Position numbers and translations under genes: made by a program. The notes under the pieces were generated by a model. That model was not told the origin of the DNA. It saw only the letters and a list, made by a program, of their open reading frames with translations, and made no database searches. Below are positions 1 to 8,502 of a stretch of DNA of 64,000 bases, in pieces. How positions within the stretch are numbered: the stretch's first letter is position 1; every line of letters starts with the position of its first letter. This DNA comes from Rhizobiales bacterium UBA1912 (GTDB lineage Bacteria; Pseudomonadota; Alphaproteobacteria; Rhizobiales; Devosiaceae): NCBI GenBank assembly GCA_002337455.1, contig DDGC01000002.1:62001-126000 (forward strand). Direction: 5' to 3'.

Positions 1-869
1 GAGAGGTGCAGCCAGAGTTTGACCCGCCAACTCCAGCGCGCGACATCCATCAGCCACTGGTCGGCGGCGCCGCCATCGGCGCGGATGGCGAAATGGGCGG
101 CAACCATGGTTTCGGCAGGCTTGTATTTGCCTTCTGCGTCGGCATCGAGTTCGAGATCTACAGCCAGCACGTCCTCATTGCGTCCGCGCAGCATGGCCAG
201 GGCCCGATGGCTGGGCACCTTGGACCACGCTTCGGCATGATCGAAATAATCGGAAAACTTGGCGCCCTGCTCCTGCTTGCCCTCGATGACCTTTGCTCGC
301 AGCACGGCCTTACGCTCCATGTAATCGCGCAGCCTGCCGATCAGCCCGGCATCCTCGGCAAAGCGTTCGGCGAGAATATCGCGCGCGCCTTCGAGCGCGG
401 CCTTGGTATCGGACACATCGTCGGACAGGTATTTTTCGGCCTCGACGAGCGGGGTAAGCGCGCGGTTTTCGAACAGGGCGTCGGCCAGCGGCTCCAGACC
501 GCGCTCGCGCGCAATCTCGGCCTTGGTGCGGCGCTTGGGCTTGTAGGGGAGGTAGATATCCTCGAGCTCGGACTTGGTCATGACGCGGGCGATCTGCGCA
601 GACAGATCACCGGTCAGTTTGCCCTGGGAGTCGATCGACTGGAGAATAGCGGACCGGCGTGCCTCCAACTCACGCAGATAGCCCAGCCGGGTTTCCAGCG
701 TACGCAATTGGGCATCGTCGAGCCCACCGGTGACTTCCTTGCGATAGCGGGCAACAAAGGGAACCGTAGCCCCTCCATCGAGGAGGTCGACCGCCGCCTT
801 CACCTGTTCGGGACGGGCGGAGATTTCGGTTGCGATGAGTCCGGCGATGGCTCTTGCTATGTCGGTCAT
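1..869 (-). CDS. tex: Tex family transcription accessory protein, 3' part beyond the window
   Basis: The first 289 residues of a minus-strand gene that runs off the left edge. Tex proteins are nucleic-acid-binding factors with an N-terminal helical region, a YqgF-like fold and a C-terminal S1 domain, acting on transcription in the cytoplasm. The visible part starts MTDIARAIAGLIATE and contains the family hallmarks VPFVARYRKEVTGGLDD (about residues 36-52) and DIYLPYKPKRRTKAEIARE (about 105-123). The start is the only ATG before these motifs. No S1 domain can be seen because it would lie outside. The plus-strand open frame across this stretch is a shadow. Confidence 0.93.
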   Translation of the reverse strand, partial: MTDIARAIAGLIATEISARPEQVKAAVDLLDGGATVPFVARYRKEVTGGLDDAQLRTLETRLGYLRELEARRSAILQSIDSQGKLTGDLSAQIARVMTKSELEDIYLPYKPKRRTKAEIARERGLEPLADALFENRALTPLVEAEKYLSDDVSDTKAALEGARDILAERFAEDAGLIGRLRDYMERKAVLRAKVIEGKQEQGAKFSDYFDHAEAWSKVPSHRALAMLRGRNEDVLAVDLELDADAEGKYKPAETMVAAHFAIRADGGAADQWLMDVARWSWRVKLWLHL

Positions 870-1083
870 GGGAATCCGGAACTGGTCAAAGGGATGCCGG
901 ACCTTAGGCGGCGATTGTGGCGGGCGCAAAGCCTCAATCGACCCATCCACAGGCAGGAATGGGCCCGCCGCGGCCGATCTTGTGACCGCCGGGCAACACT
1001 GCCGAGCGTGCGAGACCGCATCACCGCTCCGTGACCAAGCAGCGCCTTTTTCGCGCCATCATTGGTGCTGTAACCCATGGGCC

Positions 1084-1431
1084 ATGATCCGCTACCTACC
1101 CATCCTGATGCTGGCCTTCGGCCTTTTGCTGGTTTCGGCCTCGTTTGCCTCCGCGCGAACGCCCGACGCGCCGCGTCCCGACCATGCCGCCGTTTGTGTG
1201 GACGTGTCCGCGCAAAGCGCTTCATTGTCCGCCGAGCCGGCCAAGCTGGGACGGTGCTGGAAACAGATGGGCCTGGGCATCCTCATCCCTGGTTGTCAGG
1301 TGCATGCGGAACTGGCGCGCATCGACCAGCCGGCCATACCCGACGGCGACACTTTCTGGCCGGCGCCCTTGAACCTCATGGGTAACGATGGTCCCCCGGC
1401 GCGTCTCGACATCCCCCCGCCCCGCGCCTGA
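1084..1431 (+). CDS. Small exported protein of unknown function
   Basis: A 115-residue product that I do not recognise. It begins with a typical Sec signal peptide: Arg at residue 3, a hydrophobic core rich in Leu and Phe over about residues 5-20, and a likely signal peptidase site after ASFASA. The mature part has three Cys residues and ends in a proline-rich tail, so it is probably periplasmic. It is divergent from tex and 70 bp upstream of the L,D-transpeptidase on the same strand. The ribosome binding site is poor, and a longer upstream reading frame exists, so the start was chosen on the signal peptide. It could be an envelope protein or a non-functional frame. Confidence 0.5.
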   Translation: MIRYLPILMLAFGLLLVSASFASARTPDAPRPDHAAVCVDVSAQSASLSAEPAKLGRCWKQMGLGILIPGCQVHAELARIDQPAIPDGDTFWPAPLNLMGNDGPPARLDIPPPRA

Positions 1432-1501
1432 CCCCTCCTGCGATCCATTGCCCTTTTTTGACTGGCGAGCGCTATGCGCCGCTGAACTGTGAGATTTTGA
1501 C

Positions 1502-2170
1502 ATGTCTGAACTGACCCTGACCCGGCGCGGCTTTATGGCCGGCGCATCAAGCCTTATGGCCATGACCGCGGCTGGCTGCGCCACGACCACCCGGCCCACG
1601 ACGCAAATTCAATTGCCACCACCGATATCGCCGGAGGTCGTGGCGATGTACGCTGCACGGCCGGAAGAACAGTTTCCCATCCCCGCCGTTGACCTGCGTT
1701 ATCTCGACAAGAAGTATTTCCGCCAGCGCGTCCCCTACCCCACAACCGAAAAGCCCGGGACGGTCATTGTCGATACGCCGAACTTCTATCTCTACCACGT
1801 CGAAGACGGCGGCACCGCGATGCGCTATGGCGCAGGCCTGGGCCGTGCCGGCTTTGAATGGTCCGGCCGCGGGCACATCGCCTATTCACGTGAATGGCCC
1901 GTCTGGACACCGCCGTCTGAAATGGTGGACCGCCAGCCGCAGCTTGAAAAATGGCGGAATGGCCAGCCTCCCGGACTGGACAACCCGCTGGGTGCGCGGG
2001 CGCTCTATATTCACCAGGGCAATCGCGACACGATCTACCGCATTCACGGCACCGGAGAGACCTGGACCATCGGCGAGGCCGTCTCTTCGGGCTGCGTGCG
2101 GCTGTTGCACCAGGACATCATCCATCTGGCCGACAATGTTCGGTTCGGCTCGCCGATCGTCGTTATCTAG
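1502..2170 (+). CDS. L,D-transpeptidase (YkuD domain), exported
   Basis: A 222-residue YkuD-type enzyme that makes 3-3 peptidoglycan crosslinks or anchors outer-membrane proteins to the wall. The N-terminus has a twin-arginine-like TRRGFMAG stretch followed by a lipobox-like TAAGC near residue 25, so it may be an exported lipoprotein. The catalytic region is complete: HGTGE at about residues 181-185 and the active-site Cys in SSGCVRLLHQD near residue 198. About 60 residues follow the signal before the YkuD domain. A strong hairpin with a T-run comes 15 bp after the stop, so transcription probably ends here. Confidence 0.9.
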   Translation: MSELTLTRRGFMAGASSLMAMTAAGCATTTRPTTQIQLPPPISPEVVAMYAARPEEQFPIPAVDLRYLDKKYFRQRVPYPTTEKPGTVIVDTPNFYLYHVEDGGTAMRYGAGLGRAGFEWSGRGHIAYSREWPVWTPPSEMVDRQPQLEKWRNGQPPGLDNPLGARALYIHQGNRDTIYRIHGTGETWTIGEAVSSGCVRLLHQDIIHLADNVRFGSPIVVI

Positions 2171-2185
2171 AGCCCGGTCCGACGA

Positions 2186-2220
2186 AAAAGGGCGCCCCGG
2201 AAAGCCGGTGCGCCCTTTTT
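2186..2220. terminator. Bidirectional rho-independent terminator
   Basis: The stem AAAGGGCGC pairs with GCGCCCTTT around a short GC-rich loop, with A- and T-runs on either side. It lies between the convergent L,D-transpeptidase and OmpA-like lipoprotein genes and could serve both. Confidence 0.85.
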
Positions 2221-2241
2221 GTATTTGAGATGCCGTGCCGG

Positions 2242-2904
2242 TTAGTTGCGGATCGGGACGATCCGGATTTCGACGCGACGGTTCTGGGCACGGCCCGCTT
2301 CGGTCGAGTTGTCGGCGATCGGGTTGGCCATGCCGCGTCCTTCGACGAAGAAGCGGCGCGGATCGACGCCGAACTGGGCGAGCGTGCGCTGAACCGATGT
2401 GGCGCGCTGCTGGGAGAGCGTCAGATTGTAGCTCGCAGATCCTGTGGAGTCGGTATAGCCGATAATATCGACCAGGGTCTGGTTGTATTCCTGGAGCACA
2501 AGAGCGACGGAGCGCAGCGTGTTCTGGAACGCGGGCTGGATGTCCGACTGGTTGACCCCGAAGGTGATGTTGGAGGGCATGTTGAGGACGATGTTGTCGC
2601 CCACGCGGGTCACCGAGACGCCGGTCCCCTGCAGCTGGGCGCGAAGCTGCGCTTCCTGCTGGTCCATGTAGTTGCCGATGGCACCGCCGGCCAGCGCACC
2701 AACGCCGGCACCGATCAGCGCACCGACCCTTGCGTCACCCACCGCCGATCCGATCAGCGCGCCACCGATGGCGCCGCCACCGGCACCCAGCAGGGCTCCG
2801 CCTGCGGTGTTGGAAAGCTGGGATTGTCCGGTATAGGGATTGGTGGAACAGCCGGCGAGCAAAAGTGCTGCAACGGCTGTGAGGGCGACTGCCTGTTTCT
2901 TCAT
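2242..2904 (-). CDS. OmpA-family outer-membrane lipoprotein with glycine zipper (YiaD-like)
   Basis: A 220-residue lipoprotein. A signal peptide ends in the lipobox LLLAGC (Cys at 19). Residues about 34-80 form a Gly/Ala-rich glycine-zipper segment (GGALLGAGGGAIGG and similar), likely membrane associated. Residues about 105-220 form an OmpA C-terminal peptidoglycan-binding domain with the motifs IIGYTDSTGS, LSQQRATSVQ and NRRVEIRI. The family tethers the outer membrane to peptidoglycan. The gene is convergent with the L,D-transpeptidase and fits an envelope role. It stands alone on its strand. Confidence 0.92.
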   Translation of the reverse strand: MKKQAVALTAVAALLLAGCSTNPYTGQSQLSNTAGGALLGAGGGAIGGALIGSAVGDARVGALIGAGVGALAGGAIGNYMDQQEAQLRAQLQGTGVSVTRVGDNIVLNMPSNITFGVNQSDIQPAFQNTLRSVALVLQEYNQTLVDIIGYTDSTGSASYNLTLSQQRATSVQRTLAQFGVDPRRFFVEGRGMANPIADNSTEAGRAQNRRVEIRIVPIRN

Positions 2905-2996
2905 AATGAGCTCACCGCTTTGTGATTGTTGCCGCGATCATTGCTGGCCAATTGCGGCAGGAACGTGATTGTGGCCGGTTGCCGACCACAATCCTT

Positions 2997-3295
2997 TTAG
3001 GCTGTTTTGGCCGCCCTGTCAGTCCCGGATATCCCCTCGCGCGTCTCAGTCCGGAACGCGGACAACCGCTCGTAAAGCCCGGAGACTTCAAGGGCGAGAT
3101 CACGCCCGGCTTCCCCCGCCTGAATTACAAATCCGGCATTCTCCCGGGTCAGAAAAATGTCGTCGATGCGCGTAGCGAGATGTCCGGCCGCAAGTCCGCC
3201 CAGCGCCGCACCGGTCTTTGCAAGCGGTCGAACCCTATAAAATCCAGTCGTTCGGCAATAGGGCTCGTTGTTTGAGATGCAGGATTGAGACTCAT
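2997..3295 (-). pseudogene. Frameshifted small reading frame, unrecognised
   Basis: On the minus strand an ATG at 3295 opens a frame reading MSLNPASQTTSPIAERLDFI and onward, which meets a stop at 3149-3151 after 48 codons. From about position 3224 a second frame, one base out of register, continues with protein-like composition (AKTGAALGGLAAGHLATRID, then DDIFLTRENAGFVIQAGEAG) to a TAA at 2997-2999. Adding one base near 3224 would join them into about 100 residues. I do not recognise the product; RLDFIGFD faintly recalls N-termini of protoglobin-like sensor domains. No good ribosome binding site is visible. It may be a pseudogene, a sequencing error or chance. The rest of 2905-3643 holds the hemA upstream region. 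Confidence 0.3.
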
Positions 3296-3510
3296 GACAA
3301 ATGCAATCGGCTATAAAAACTGCCGGGAGATTAGAACCGGACGGTTAGCGGCTCCTTCGGGCCGCAGGCTCATGGATCGCGTCATTGGGTCGCGCAGCCG
3401 GGCCCCTTCACCTCGTCATAATTAAGGCTATAGTGCCGCGATCCTGCGTGATCGTTGCAGGTCGTTTGGACGTAATAATGTGATTTGCCAATGACATCCT
3501 GCCCGACGAT

Positions 3511-3524
3511 TTGATAGAGATCAT
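3511..3524 (+). promoter_or_regulatory. FNR/FixK-type box upstream of hemA
   Basis: The sequence TTGAT-AGAG-ATCAT matches the consensus TTGAT-N4-ATCAA in nine of ten defined positions. It lies about 120 bp before the hemA start. Oxygen-responsive control of hemA by FNR-family proteins is established in several alphaproteobacteria; that it acts here is inferred. Confidence 0.65.
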
Positions 3525-3643
3525 ATCGCCCTCGGCTTCGGCGGGGACAAATAGAGAAGACGCGCCGTTTTCAAGGCACGCCAGTTGCTATGTATAAAAG
3601 CGCCGCCGCGCCTCAGTCCGGTGACGCCAGTGGAGTAGGCCTC

Positions 3644-4924
3644 ATGGACTATCGCGGCATCTTCGAAGATGCGATCGACGCGCTTCGGGTCGAGAAGCGC
3701 TATCGCGTCTTTGCCGATATCGAACGTATTGCCGGGCATTTCCCTCGCGCCGTCTTCCGCGACAGCGCAGATAATGCCCGCGAAATCACCATCTGGTGTT
3801 CCAACGACTATCTGGGCATGGGTCAGCACCCCACGGTGATCGGCGCGATGCAGGAAACTGCAGGCAAGCTTGGCGCCGGCGCCGGAGGCACGCGCAACAT
3901 TTCGGGCACAAATCGCCCGCTGGTCGAACTCGAGCGCTCGCTTGCCGATCTGCACCGCAAGGAAGCCGCTCTGGTTTTCACGTCGGGTTTTGTTTCCAAC
4001 GAAGCGACGATTTCAACCGTTGCGCGGCTCATTCCCGATTGCCTCATCCTGTCCGACCAGCTCAACCACGCCTCGATGATTCAAGGCGTGCGCCAGTCGG
4101 GCATGGAAAAGAAAATCTTCCGCCACAATGATCTTGACCATCTGCGCGACCTGCTCGCTGCGACCGGCAAGCAGCGGCCCAAGCTGATCGTTTTCGAATC
4201 CGTTTATTCGATGGATGGCGACATCGCGCCCATCGAAGCAATTGCCGATCTGGCCGATGAATTCAACGCTATGACCTATATCGACGAGGTTCATGCTGTC
4301 GGCATGTACGGCCCACGCGGCGGCGGCATCTGCGAACGCGAAAACCTTATGGACCGCATCGACATCATCGAAGGAACGCTCGCCAAGGGGTTCGGCGTGA
4401 TGGGCGGATACATCACCGCCAATAAAGCCATAGTCGATGCCGTACGCTCCTATGCGCCCGAATTCATCTTTACCACGGCCCTGCCCCCGGCGCTTTGCGC
4501 GGCGGCTCGCACATCGATCGAGCACCTCAAGGTTTCCACTGTCGAGCGCGAGGGCCAGCAGCGTCAGGCCGGCCGCGTCAAACGCGTTCTGGCCGAAGCC
4601 GGGCTGCCGGTCCTGCCGACCGACACCCATATCGTCCCGCTGATCGTGGGCGATGCGCGGCTGTGCAAGGCGGCCAGCGACATGCTGATGGACCGGCACA
4701 ACATCTATATCCAGCCCATAAACTACCCCACGGTTCCCAAGGGCACCGAGCGGCTGCGCATTACCCCGACGCCGTATCACACCGACGACATGATCGCCGA
4801 ATTATGCGATGCGCTGATCTCGGTATGGCAGGCCCTCGAATTGCAGCGCGATTTCGACATGTCCAAGCTGATGGAAAACAAGCTCGTGGCGGGCGACCTG
4901 ACGCTGCCGACCGTCGGCGGCTAA
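3644..4924 (+). CDS. hemA: 5-aminolevulinate synthase
   Basis: A pyridoxal-phosphate enzyme that condenses glycine and succinyl-CoA to 5-aminolevulinate, the first step of heme and corrin synthesis by the alphaproteobacterial (Shemin) route. The 426-residue product starts [14 protein letters not shown], typical of the family. Motifs include [44 protein letters not shown] and the PLP lysine in EGTLAKGFG (about K248). The start at 3644 was chosen over an in-frame ATG 18 codons upstream because GGAG lies 8 bases before it and homologues begin here. It is about 20 residues longer at the C-terminus than the usual 400-407. It is a single gene, ending in a terminator, with an FNR-type box upstream. 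Confidence 0.97.
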   Translation: MDYRGIFEDAIDALRVEKRYRVFADIERIAGHFPRAVFRDSADNAREITIWCSNDYLGMGQHPTVIGAMQETAGKLGAGAGGTRNISGTNRPLVELERSLADLHRKEAALVFTSGFVSNEATISTVARLIPDCLILSDQLNHASMIQGVRQSGMEKKIFRHNDLDHLRDLLAATGKQRPKLIVFESVYSMDGDIAPIEAIADLADEFNAMTYIDEVHAVGMYGPRGGGICERENLMDRIDIIEGTLAKGFGVMGGYITANKAIVDAVRSYAPEFIFTTALPPALCAAARTSIEHLKVSTVEREGQQRQAGRVKRVLAEAGLPVLPTDTHIVPLIVGDARLCKAASDMLMDRHNIYIQPINYPTVPKGTERLRITPTPYHTDDMIAELCDALISVWQALELQRDFDMSKLMENKLVAGDLTLPTVGG

Positions 4925-4974
4925 GGAAATTTAGCGCTAATCGGCAATGAGCCGTGAACGGATGTTGAAATGAT

Positions 4975-5005
4975 CGGGGGGTGCTCAAGCACGCCCCGTT
5001 TTTCT
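4975..5005 (+). terminator. Rho-independent terminator of hemA
   Basis: A GC-rich stem (CGGGGGGTGC with GCACGCCCCG, one mismatch) around a TCAA loop, followed by TTTTTCTTT. It sits 50 bp after the hemA stop. Confidence 0.8.
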
Positions 5006-5068
5006 TTCCCTAACGTGGACCGAGGCCGAAATTGGTCGGGCCAAGCGGGAACTGCCGCTGTCAACCGG

Positions 5069-5710
5069 TTATGCGCGAGCCCGATCGGCGCTTGCGAAAT
5101 GGGCGAGTTGATCCTCGACGGCTTTCTTGAAGGCCGGCCGGGCAGTGACCCGTTCGACATAGGCGCGCTGCTTGGGGAAGTCGTCGAGCGCGCCGAGCTT
5201 CATTGGCATGCGCAGCACATCCGCCATCATGATATCGGCGACTGTAAAGCGGGAGGCGGCAAGCCAGTCGCGCTCGGCCAGCACCGACTCGAGTTTTTCG
5301 AAGCGTTGATTCATCCAGCCGGCCAGGCCATTGTCGGGATCGCCGGAAACCCTCAGGAACCACCACGGCACGGTTACCATCTCCATCGAATTGAGCGAGG
5401 CGACCACCCATTCGAGGGTTTCGGCCTCACCCTGCGCATCGCGGGGCATCAGTTTTTCGCTCTTGCGGCCCAGATGGAGCAGGATCGCGCCGCTTTCGAA
5501 CAGCTTGACCCCGTTGTCCTCAAGAAAAGGGACCTGGCCAAAGGGCTGACGCTGAAAGTGGGTAGCGCCGCGGTCGTAAAAAGGGGTCGTGGCCACCTCA
5601 TAGTCCAGCCCGGCCTCTTCGAGTGCCCAGCGTATTCTAACGTCACGGACATGACCGCGCGGCCCTTCGGGCACCCAGTCGTAGGTGGTGAGGATGATCG
5701 GATCAGTCAT
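5069..5710 (-). CDS. Glutathione S-transferase family protein
   Basis: A 213-residue protein with the two-domain GST layout: an N-terminal thioredoxin-like domain (about 1-85) with the glutathione-binding FGQVPFLEDNGVKLFESGAI segment (cis-Pro in VPF, then ES), and a C-terminal helical domain with RFTVADIMMADVLRM (the N-capping/hydrophobic staple region). It probably conjugates or reduces electrophiles in the cytoplasm; the substrate cannot be read from sequence. It is 8 bp downstream of the tandem DUF1428 gene on the same strand and is likely co-transcribed under the adjacent MarR regulator. Confidence 0.9.
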   Translation of the reverse strand: MTDPIILTTYDWVPEGPRGHVRDVRIRWALEEAGLDYEVATTPFYDRGATHFQRQPFGQVPFLEDNGVKLFESGAILLHLGRKSEKLMPRDAQGEAETLEWVVASLNSMEMVTVPWWFLRVSGDPDNGLAGWMNQRFEKLESVLAERDWLAASRFTVADIMMADVLRMPMKLGALDDFPKQRAYVERVTARPAFKKAVEDQLAHFASADRARA

Positions 5711-5718
5711 GAGTTCTC

Positions 5719-6432
5719 CTAGCGGTCAACAATCGGCACAAACCCGCCAACGACGCGCCGCCCTTCATCGGCCCCGGCACTCTCCTGCTGAAGAAGCGGG
5801 TCTTCCATCATTTTGGGCCATGCCGCGTCCCGCACTGCCTTGGACGGCCATTCGATCCAGCCGAACACCACGGTTTCATCGTCCTTTGCGGCAACGGCTT
5901 TCTTGAAATCGGTCACCTTGCCGTCCGGCACCTGGTCGCCCCAGGCGTCGACGCTGCGCACTGCACCATTCGCGACGAGCAATTGGGAGAGCTTGTTGGC
6001 GTAGTTCGCGTAGGTCTCGCGCGCGCTGTTGGGAACCGCGACGATCGATCCTTCAACATAACCCGTCCGGCCATCTCCCTGACGCTCGGAAATTGTCTTG
6101 AACCCGCCATAGATCATGCGCGCGCCGTCGAACGGCATTTTGGCGCCCATTTCGGCCATGGCGGGATCATTTGTCATCTTTTCATTGGCCGCTGCGGCGG
6201 TCACCGCGTCGGGAAAGATCTGGAAGGAATAGACGATCACCTCATCATCCTTGGCCGCGACCGCGCGATAAAAATCGGTGGCCTCGCCTTTCGGCACCTC
6301 ATCGCCCCAGCTCTCCAGGATGCGCGTGACGCCCAACCCCTTGAAATAATCCACCGATTCTTCAGAGAACTTTTGGTAGGCATCCTTGTTGGCGGCCGGA
6401 ACGGCGGCGACAAATCCCATTACATACGACAT
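5719..6432 (-). CDS. Tandem DUF1428 (YbaA-like) protein
   Basis: A 237-residue protein made of two copies of the DUF1428/dimeric alpha-beta-barrel-like domain. Copy one (about 1-115) has YVMGFVAAVPAANKDAY, WGDEVPKGEATDFYRAVAAK and a final MIYGGFK. Copy two (about 120-237) has YVEGSIVAVPNSARETY, WGDQVPDGKVTDFKKAVAAK and RVVGGFVPI. DUF1428 proteins are usually single-domain proteins of about 120 residues of unknown function. The start was set at MSYVMGFV because an upstream in-frame ATG adds a non-homologous tail. It is divergent from a MarR gene with a perfect dyad between them, and followed by a GST, suggesting a small stress-response unit. Confidence 0.85.
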   Translation of the reverse strand: MSYVMGFVAAVPAANKDAYQKFSEESVDYFKGLGVTRILESWGDEVPKGEATDFYRAVAAKDDEVIVYSFQIFPDAVTAAAANEKMTNDPAMAEMGAKMPFDGARMIYGGFKTISERQGDGRTGYVEGSIVAVPNSARETYANYANKLSQLLVANGAVRSVDAWGDQVPDGKVTDFKKAVAAKDDETVVFGWIEWPSKAVRDAAWPKMMEDPLLQQESAGADEGRRVVGGFVPIVDR

Positions 6433-6492
6433 TTGAGGAGATCCCTTTTGCATGATGGCGCGCACCCTCGCCGCAGCCAAGTTGACATTTAA

Positions 6493-6504
6493 GTTGATAT
6501 CAAC
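6493..6504. promoter_or_regulatory. MarR-type operator (perfect palindrome)
   Basis: GTTGATATCAAC is a perfect 12-bp palindrome 11 bp before the MarR start and 60 bp before the divergent DUF1428 gene. An outer dyad, TTGACAT (6482-6488) and ATGTCAA, frames it. Dyads with TTGATATCAA cores are typical of MarR-family sites, so self-control and control of the DUF1428-GST unit are likely. Confidence 0.65.
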
Positions 6505-6515
6505 ATAAATAGATC

Positions 6516-6974
6516 ATGTCAAATTCGATACGACCGGTTTCCTACGAAACCACGCTCCATGTCAGGGATCATTGTCTGTGCCTGGCGACGCAGCGCGCAG
6601 CGCGGGCGCTCGCCAGGCGTTTCGACGAAGCCCTGCGCCCGGCCGGCCTGACCAACGGCCAGTTCTCGCTGCTCATGGGGCTCAATCGCCCGCAGCCGGC
6701 CTCTATCGGCTCGCTTGCCGCATTGTTGGCCATGGATCGCACGACCCTTACAGCCAACCTCAAGCCGCTGGAACGCCGGGGGCTGGTTGTGCTTGAGGTC
6801 GACCCCAAGGATCGGCGCGGACGCAGGGTGCGGCTGACCGACGATGGACTTGAAGCCCTGGCTGGCGCCATGCCGATCTGGACACGCACCCATGCCGAAC
6901 TCGATGCACGTCTCGCCCAGACCGGCGCACCGGATCTGGCGCGCCATCTCTGGGCGATAGCCGAACCCACCTGA
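6516..6974 (+). CDS. MarR family transcriptional regulator
   Basis: A 152-residue winged-helix regulator. The recognition region SIGSLAALLAMDRTTLTANL and the wing LEVDPKDRRGRRVRLTDDG are clear; a hydrophobic helix precedes them for dimerisation. CLCLATQRAARALARRFDEA near the start resembles MarR regulators with a ligand- or redox-responsive N-terminal Cys pair. No ribosome binding site is visible, so the message may be leaderless. It is divergent from the DUF1428-GST pair, the probable target, and convergent with the next response regulator. Confidence 0.9.
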   Translation: MSNSIRPVSYETTLHVRDHCLCLATQRAARALARRFDEALRPAGLTNGQFSLLMGLNRPQPASIGSLAALLAMDRTTLTANLKPLERRGLVVLEVDPKDRRGRRVRLTDDGLEALAGAMPIWTRTHAELDARLAQTGAPDLARHLWAIAEPT

Positions 6975-6986
6975 TCCGGAAAGGCC

Positions 6987-7622
6987 TTAGCTCGTCAGAA
7001 CGATGCGGATCAAATCGGCGGTGTTGCGTGCGCCAAGCTTTTCCATGACGCGGGCGCGATGAACCTCAATGGTCCGGGGGGATATCCCCAGTTCGCGCCC
7101 TGCTTCCTTGTTGGACTGACCGTTGGTGACCAGTTGCAGGACTTCGCGTTCGCGAGGCGTCAACTGAGCAAAGCCCCTAATTTCGACTTCACGCTGACCA
7201 TCATGGGAGGGTTTGACATGCACGTCGCGCCGCAGTGTATCCCTTACGGCGCGCACGAACCGTTCGGAATCCACCGGCTTGACGAAAACATCGCTCGCCC
7301 CCGAACGCATGGCCTCGACCGTCCCATCGACAAGCGGGCGATCTGCCAGCATGAAGACCGGAATGCCGGACCGCATATCCTTGATGCGGCGTAGCGCGGG
7401 CAGCATATCTTCGCCACCCAGGTCGAAGTTGAGGATCACCACATCCGGCCGCCGCTGGCCGAAGCGGGCGATGAAATCATCGCTGTTGCGGGAAATGGCC
7501 GTCTGGAACCCCTCGAGCCGAAACAGCACATCGAGCCCGTCGCATGTGGGCTGGTCGCTGTCGACGATATGGACCAACCGGTCGCGATTGAGAAATGGCC
7601 GATAGGAAATTTCCGAATTCAT
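6987..7622 (-). CDS. FixJ/NarL-type response regulator
   Basis: A 211-residue two-domain regulator. The receiver (about 15-130) has the acidic VDSD, the probable phospho-acceptor Asp in VVILNFDLGG and the conserved Lys in VFVKPVD. The C-terminal LuxR-type helix-turn-helix has TPREREVLQLVTNGQSNKEA and ISPRTIEVHRARVMEKL, closest to FixJ-like proteins. No partner kinase is adjacent; the nearest is the PAS hybrid kinase at 8646, two genes away. The stop lies 12 bp from the MarR stop (convergent). Confidence 0.93.
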   Translation of the reverse strand: MNSEISYRPFLNRDRLVHIVDSDQPTCDGLDVLFRLEGFQTAISRNSDDFIARFGQRRPDVVILNFDLGGEDMLPALRRIKDMRSGIPVFMLADRPLVDGTVEAMRSGASDVFVKPVDSERFVRAVRDTLRRDVHVKPSHDGQREVEIRGFAQLTPREREVLQLVTNGQSNKEAGRELGISPRTIEVHRARVMEKLGARNTADLIRIVLTS

Positions 7623-7903
7623 TGCTTTCTCCAGTTCTTTCGGGATGCGTCATGCAAAACCGGCACGGCGAGCCCCCTCTCCGATTGAGTGTCAAAAGGC
7701 AAATCCCACCGGCCGAAACCGGTGCCACGCTCTTAAATCCACCGCTCGAATTTTCGGCATGCAGCATCCCTCTGCGGCCGGACTTGTGTCCGGAACAGTT
7801 GGCACATCGCTGATGCCTTGTGTTCAGATCGGCTTGGCGATTGCTAAGATGAATCGCGCACGAAGTTTGCTATAGGGAGCGGTTTCTGCCGTTCGGACTC
7901 TTC

Positions 7904-7983
7904 CCTATCCTTCACTACGTATGAATAGGACTATAATCTTATCTAAGTTTGCGCAATAGGATAAAATACGTAGTTTGGATAGG
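7904..7983. repeat. Long interrupted inverted repeat in an AT-rich intergenic stretch
   Basis: The left arm, CCTATCC-TTC-ACTACGTAT (7904-7922), and the right arm, ATACGTAGT-TTG-GATAGG (7966-7983), are near-perfect reverse complements, 43 bp apart. AATAGGA occurs twice inside the loop. It lies in the 442-bp gap between the response regulator (starts at 7622) and mscL (ends at 8065). The composition is much more AT-rich than the genes around it. The rest of the gap shows no protein-like frame. Function is unknown: a looped operator, a structured RNA or a recombination site are all possible. Confidence 0.5.
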
Positions 7984-8003
7984 CGTCGTTAACTCATGTT
8001 AAT

Positions 8004-8033
8004 AAAAAGGCCCACTCGGCGAGCGGGCCTTTT
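8004..8033 (-). terminator. Rho-independent terminator of mscL
   Basis: AAAAGGCCCaCTC and GAGcGGGCCTTTT form a long stem around GGC, 32 bp downstream of the mscL stop, with a T-run on the minus strand. Confidence 0.85.
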
Positions 8034-8064
8034 GCCTGTATTTGATATGTCGTTCGCTGAGCAG

Positions 8065-8502
8065 CTAATTTCTGGCCTTGAGAATATCGCGAATCTCGCC
8101 GAGGAGAACTTCCTCGCGGGGAGGCGCAGCCGGCTCAGCGGGCTTTTCTTCCTTAGCTTCGCGCCGCAGCATGTTGATGCCTCTGACCAGCATGAACAGG
8201 GCGAACGCGACGATGGCGAATTTCACCACCGCATTGATAAACAGCCCGATGTTGAGAGTGGCCACACCGGCGGCCTGGGCGACTGCCAGCGAAGGCACGG
8301 CCACGCCATCAGGGTTGGAAAGCACGATGAACAAGTTGGTGAAGTCGACCCCGCCGAGAACCAGTCCGATGACGGGCATGAATATGTCATCGACAAGCGA
8401 GGAAACGATCGTACCAAACGCCCCGCCGATGATGATACCCACGGCCATATCGACCATGTTGCCCTTGACGGCAAATTCCTTGAATTCAGTGACGAATGAC
8501 AT
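8065..8502 (-). CDS. mscL: Large-conductance mechanosensitive channel MscL
   Basis: A 145-residue inner-membrane channel that opens under membrane tension to release solutes on osmotic downshock. It begins with the family N-terminus [24 protein letters not shown], has the first pore helix (about 14-45), a periplasmic loop ([13 protein letters not shown]) and a second helix near 77-100, then an acidic/basic C-terminal bundle ([14 protein letters not shown]). The start at 8502 has AGGAGG 8 bases upstream. The length is normal. It stands alone and is divergent from the hybrid kinase. Confidence 0.97.
   Translation of the reverse strand: MSFVTEFKEFAVKGNMVDMAVGIIIGGAFGTIVSSLVDDIFMPVIGLVLGGVDFTNLFIVLSNPDGVAVPSLAVAQAAGVATLNIGLFINAVVKFAIVAFALFMLVRGINMLRREAKEEKPAEPAAPPREEVLLGEIRDILKARN

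Noticed and set aside
6..1034. Long plus-strand open frame of 342 codons over the tex region
   Set aside because: The minus strand encodes Tex with clear family motifs; the plus-strand frame has no recognisable features and is a GC-rich shadow.
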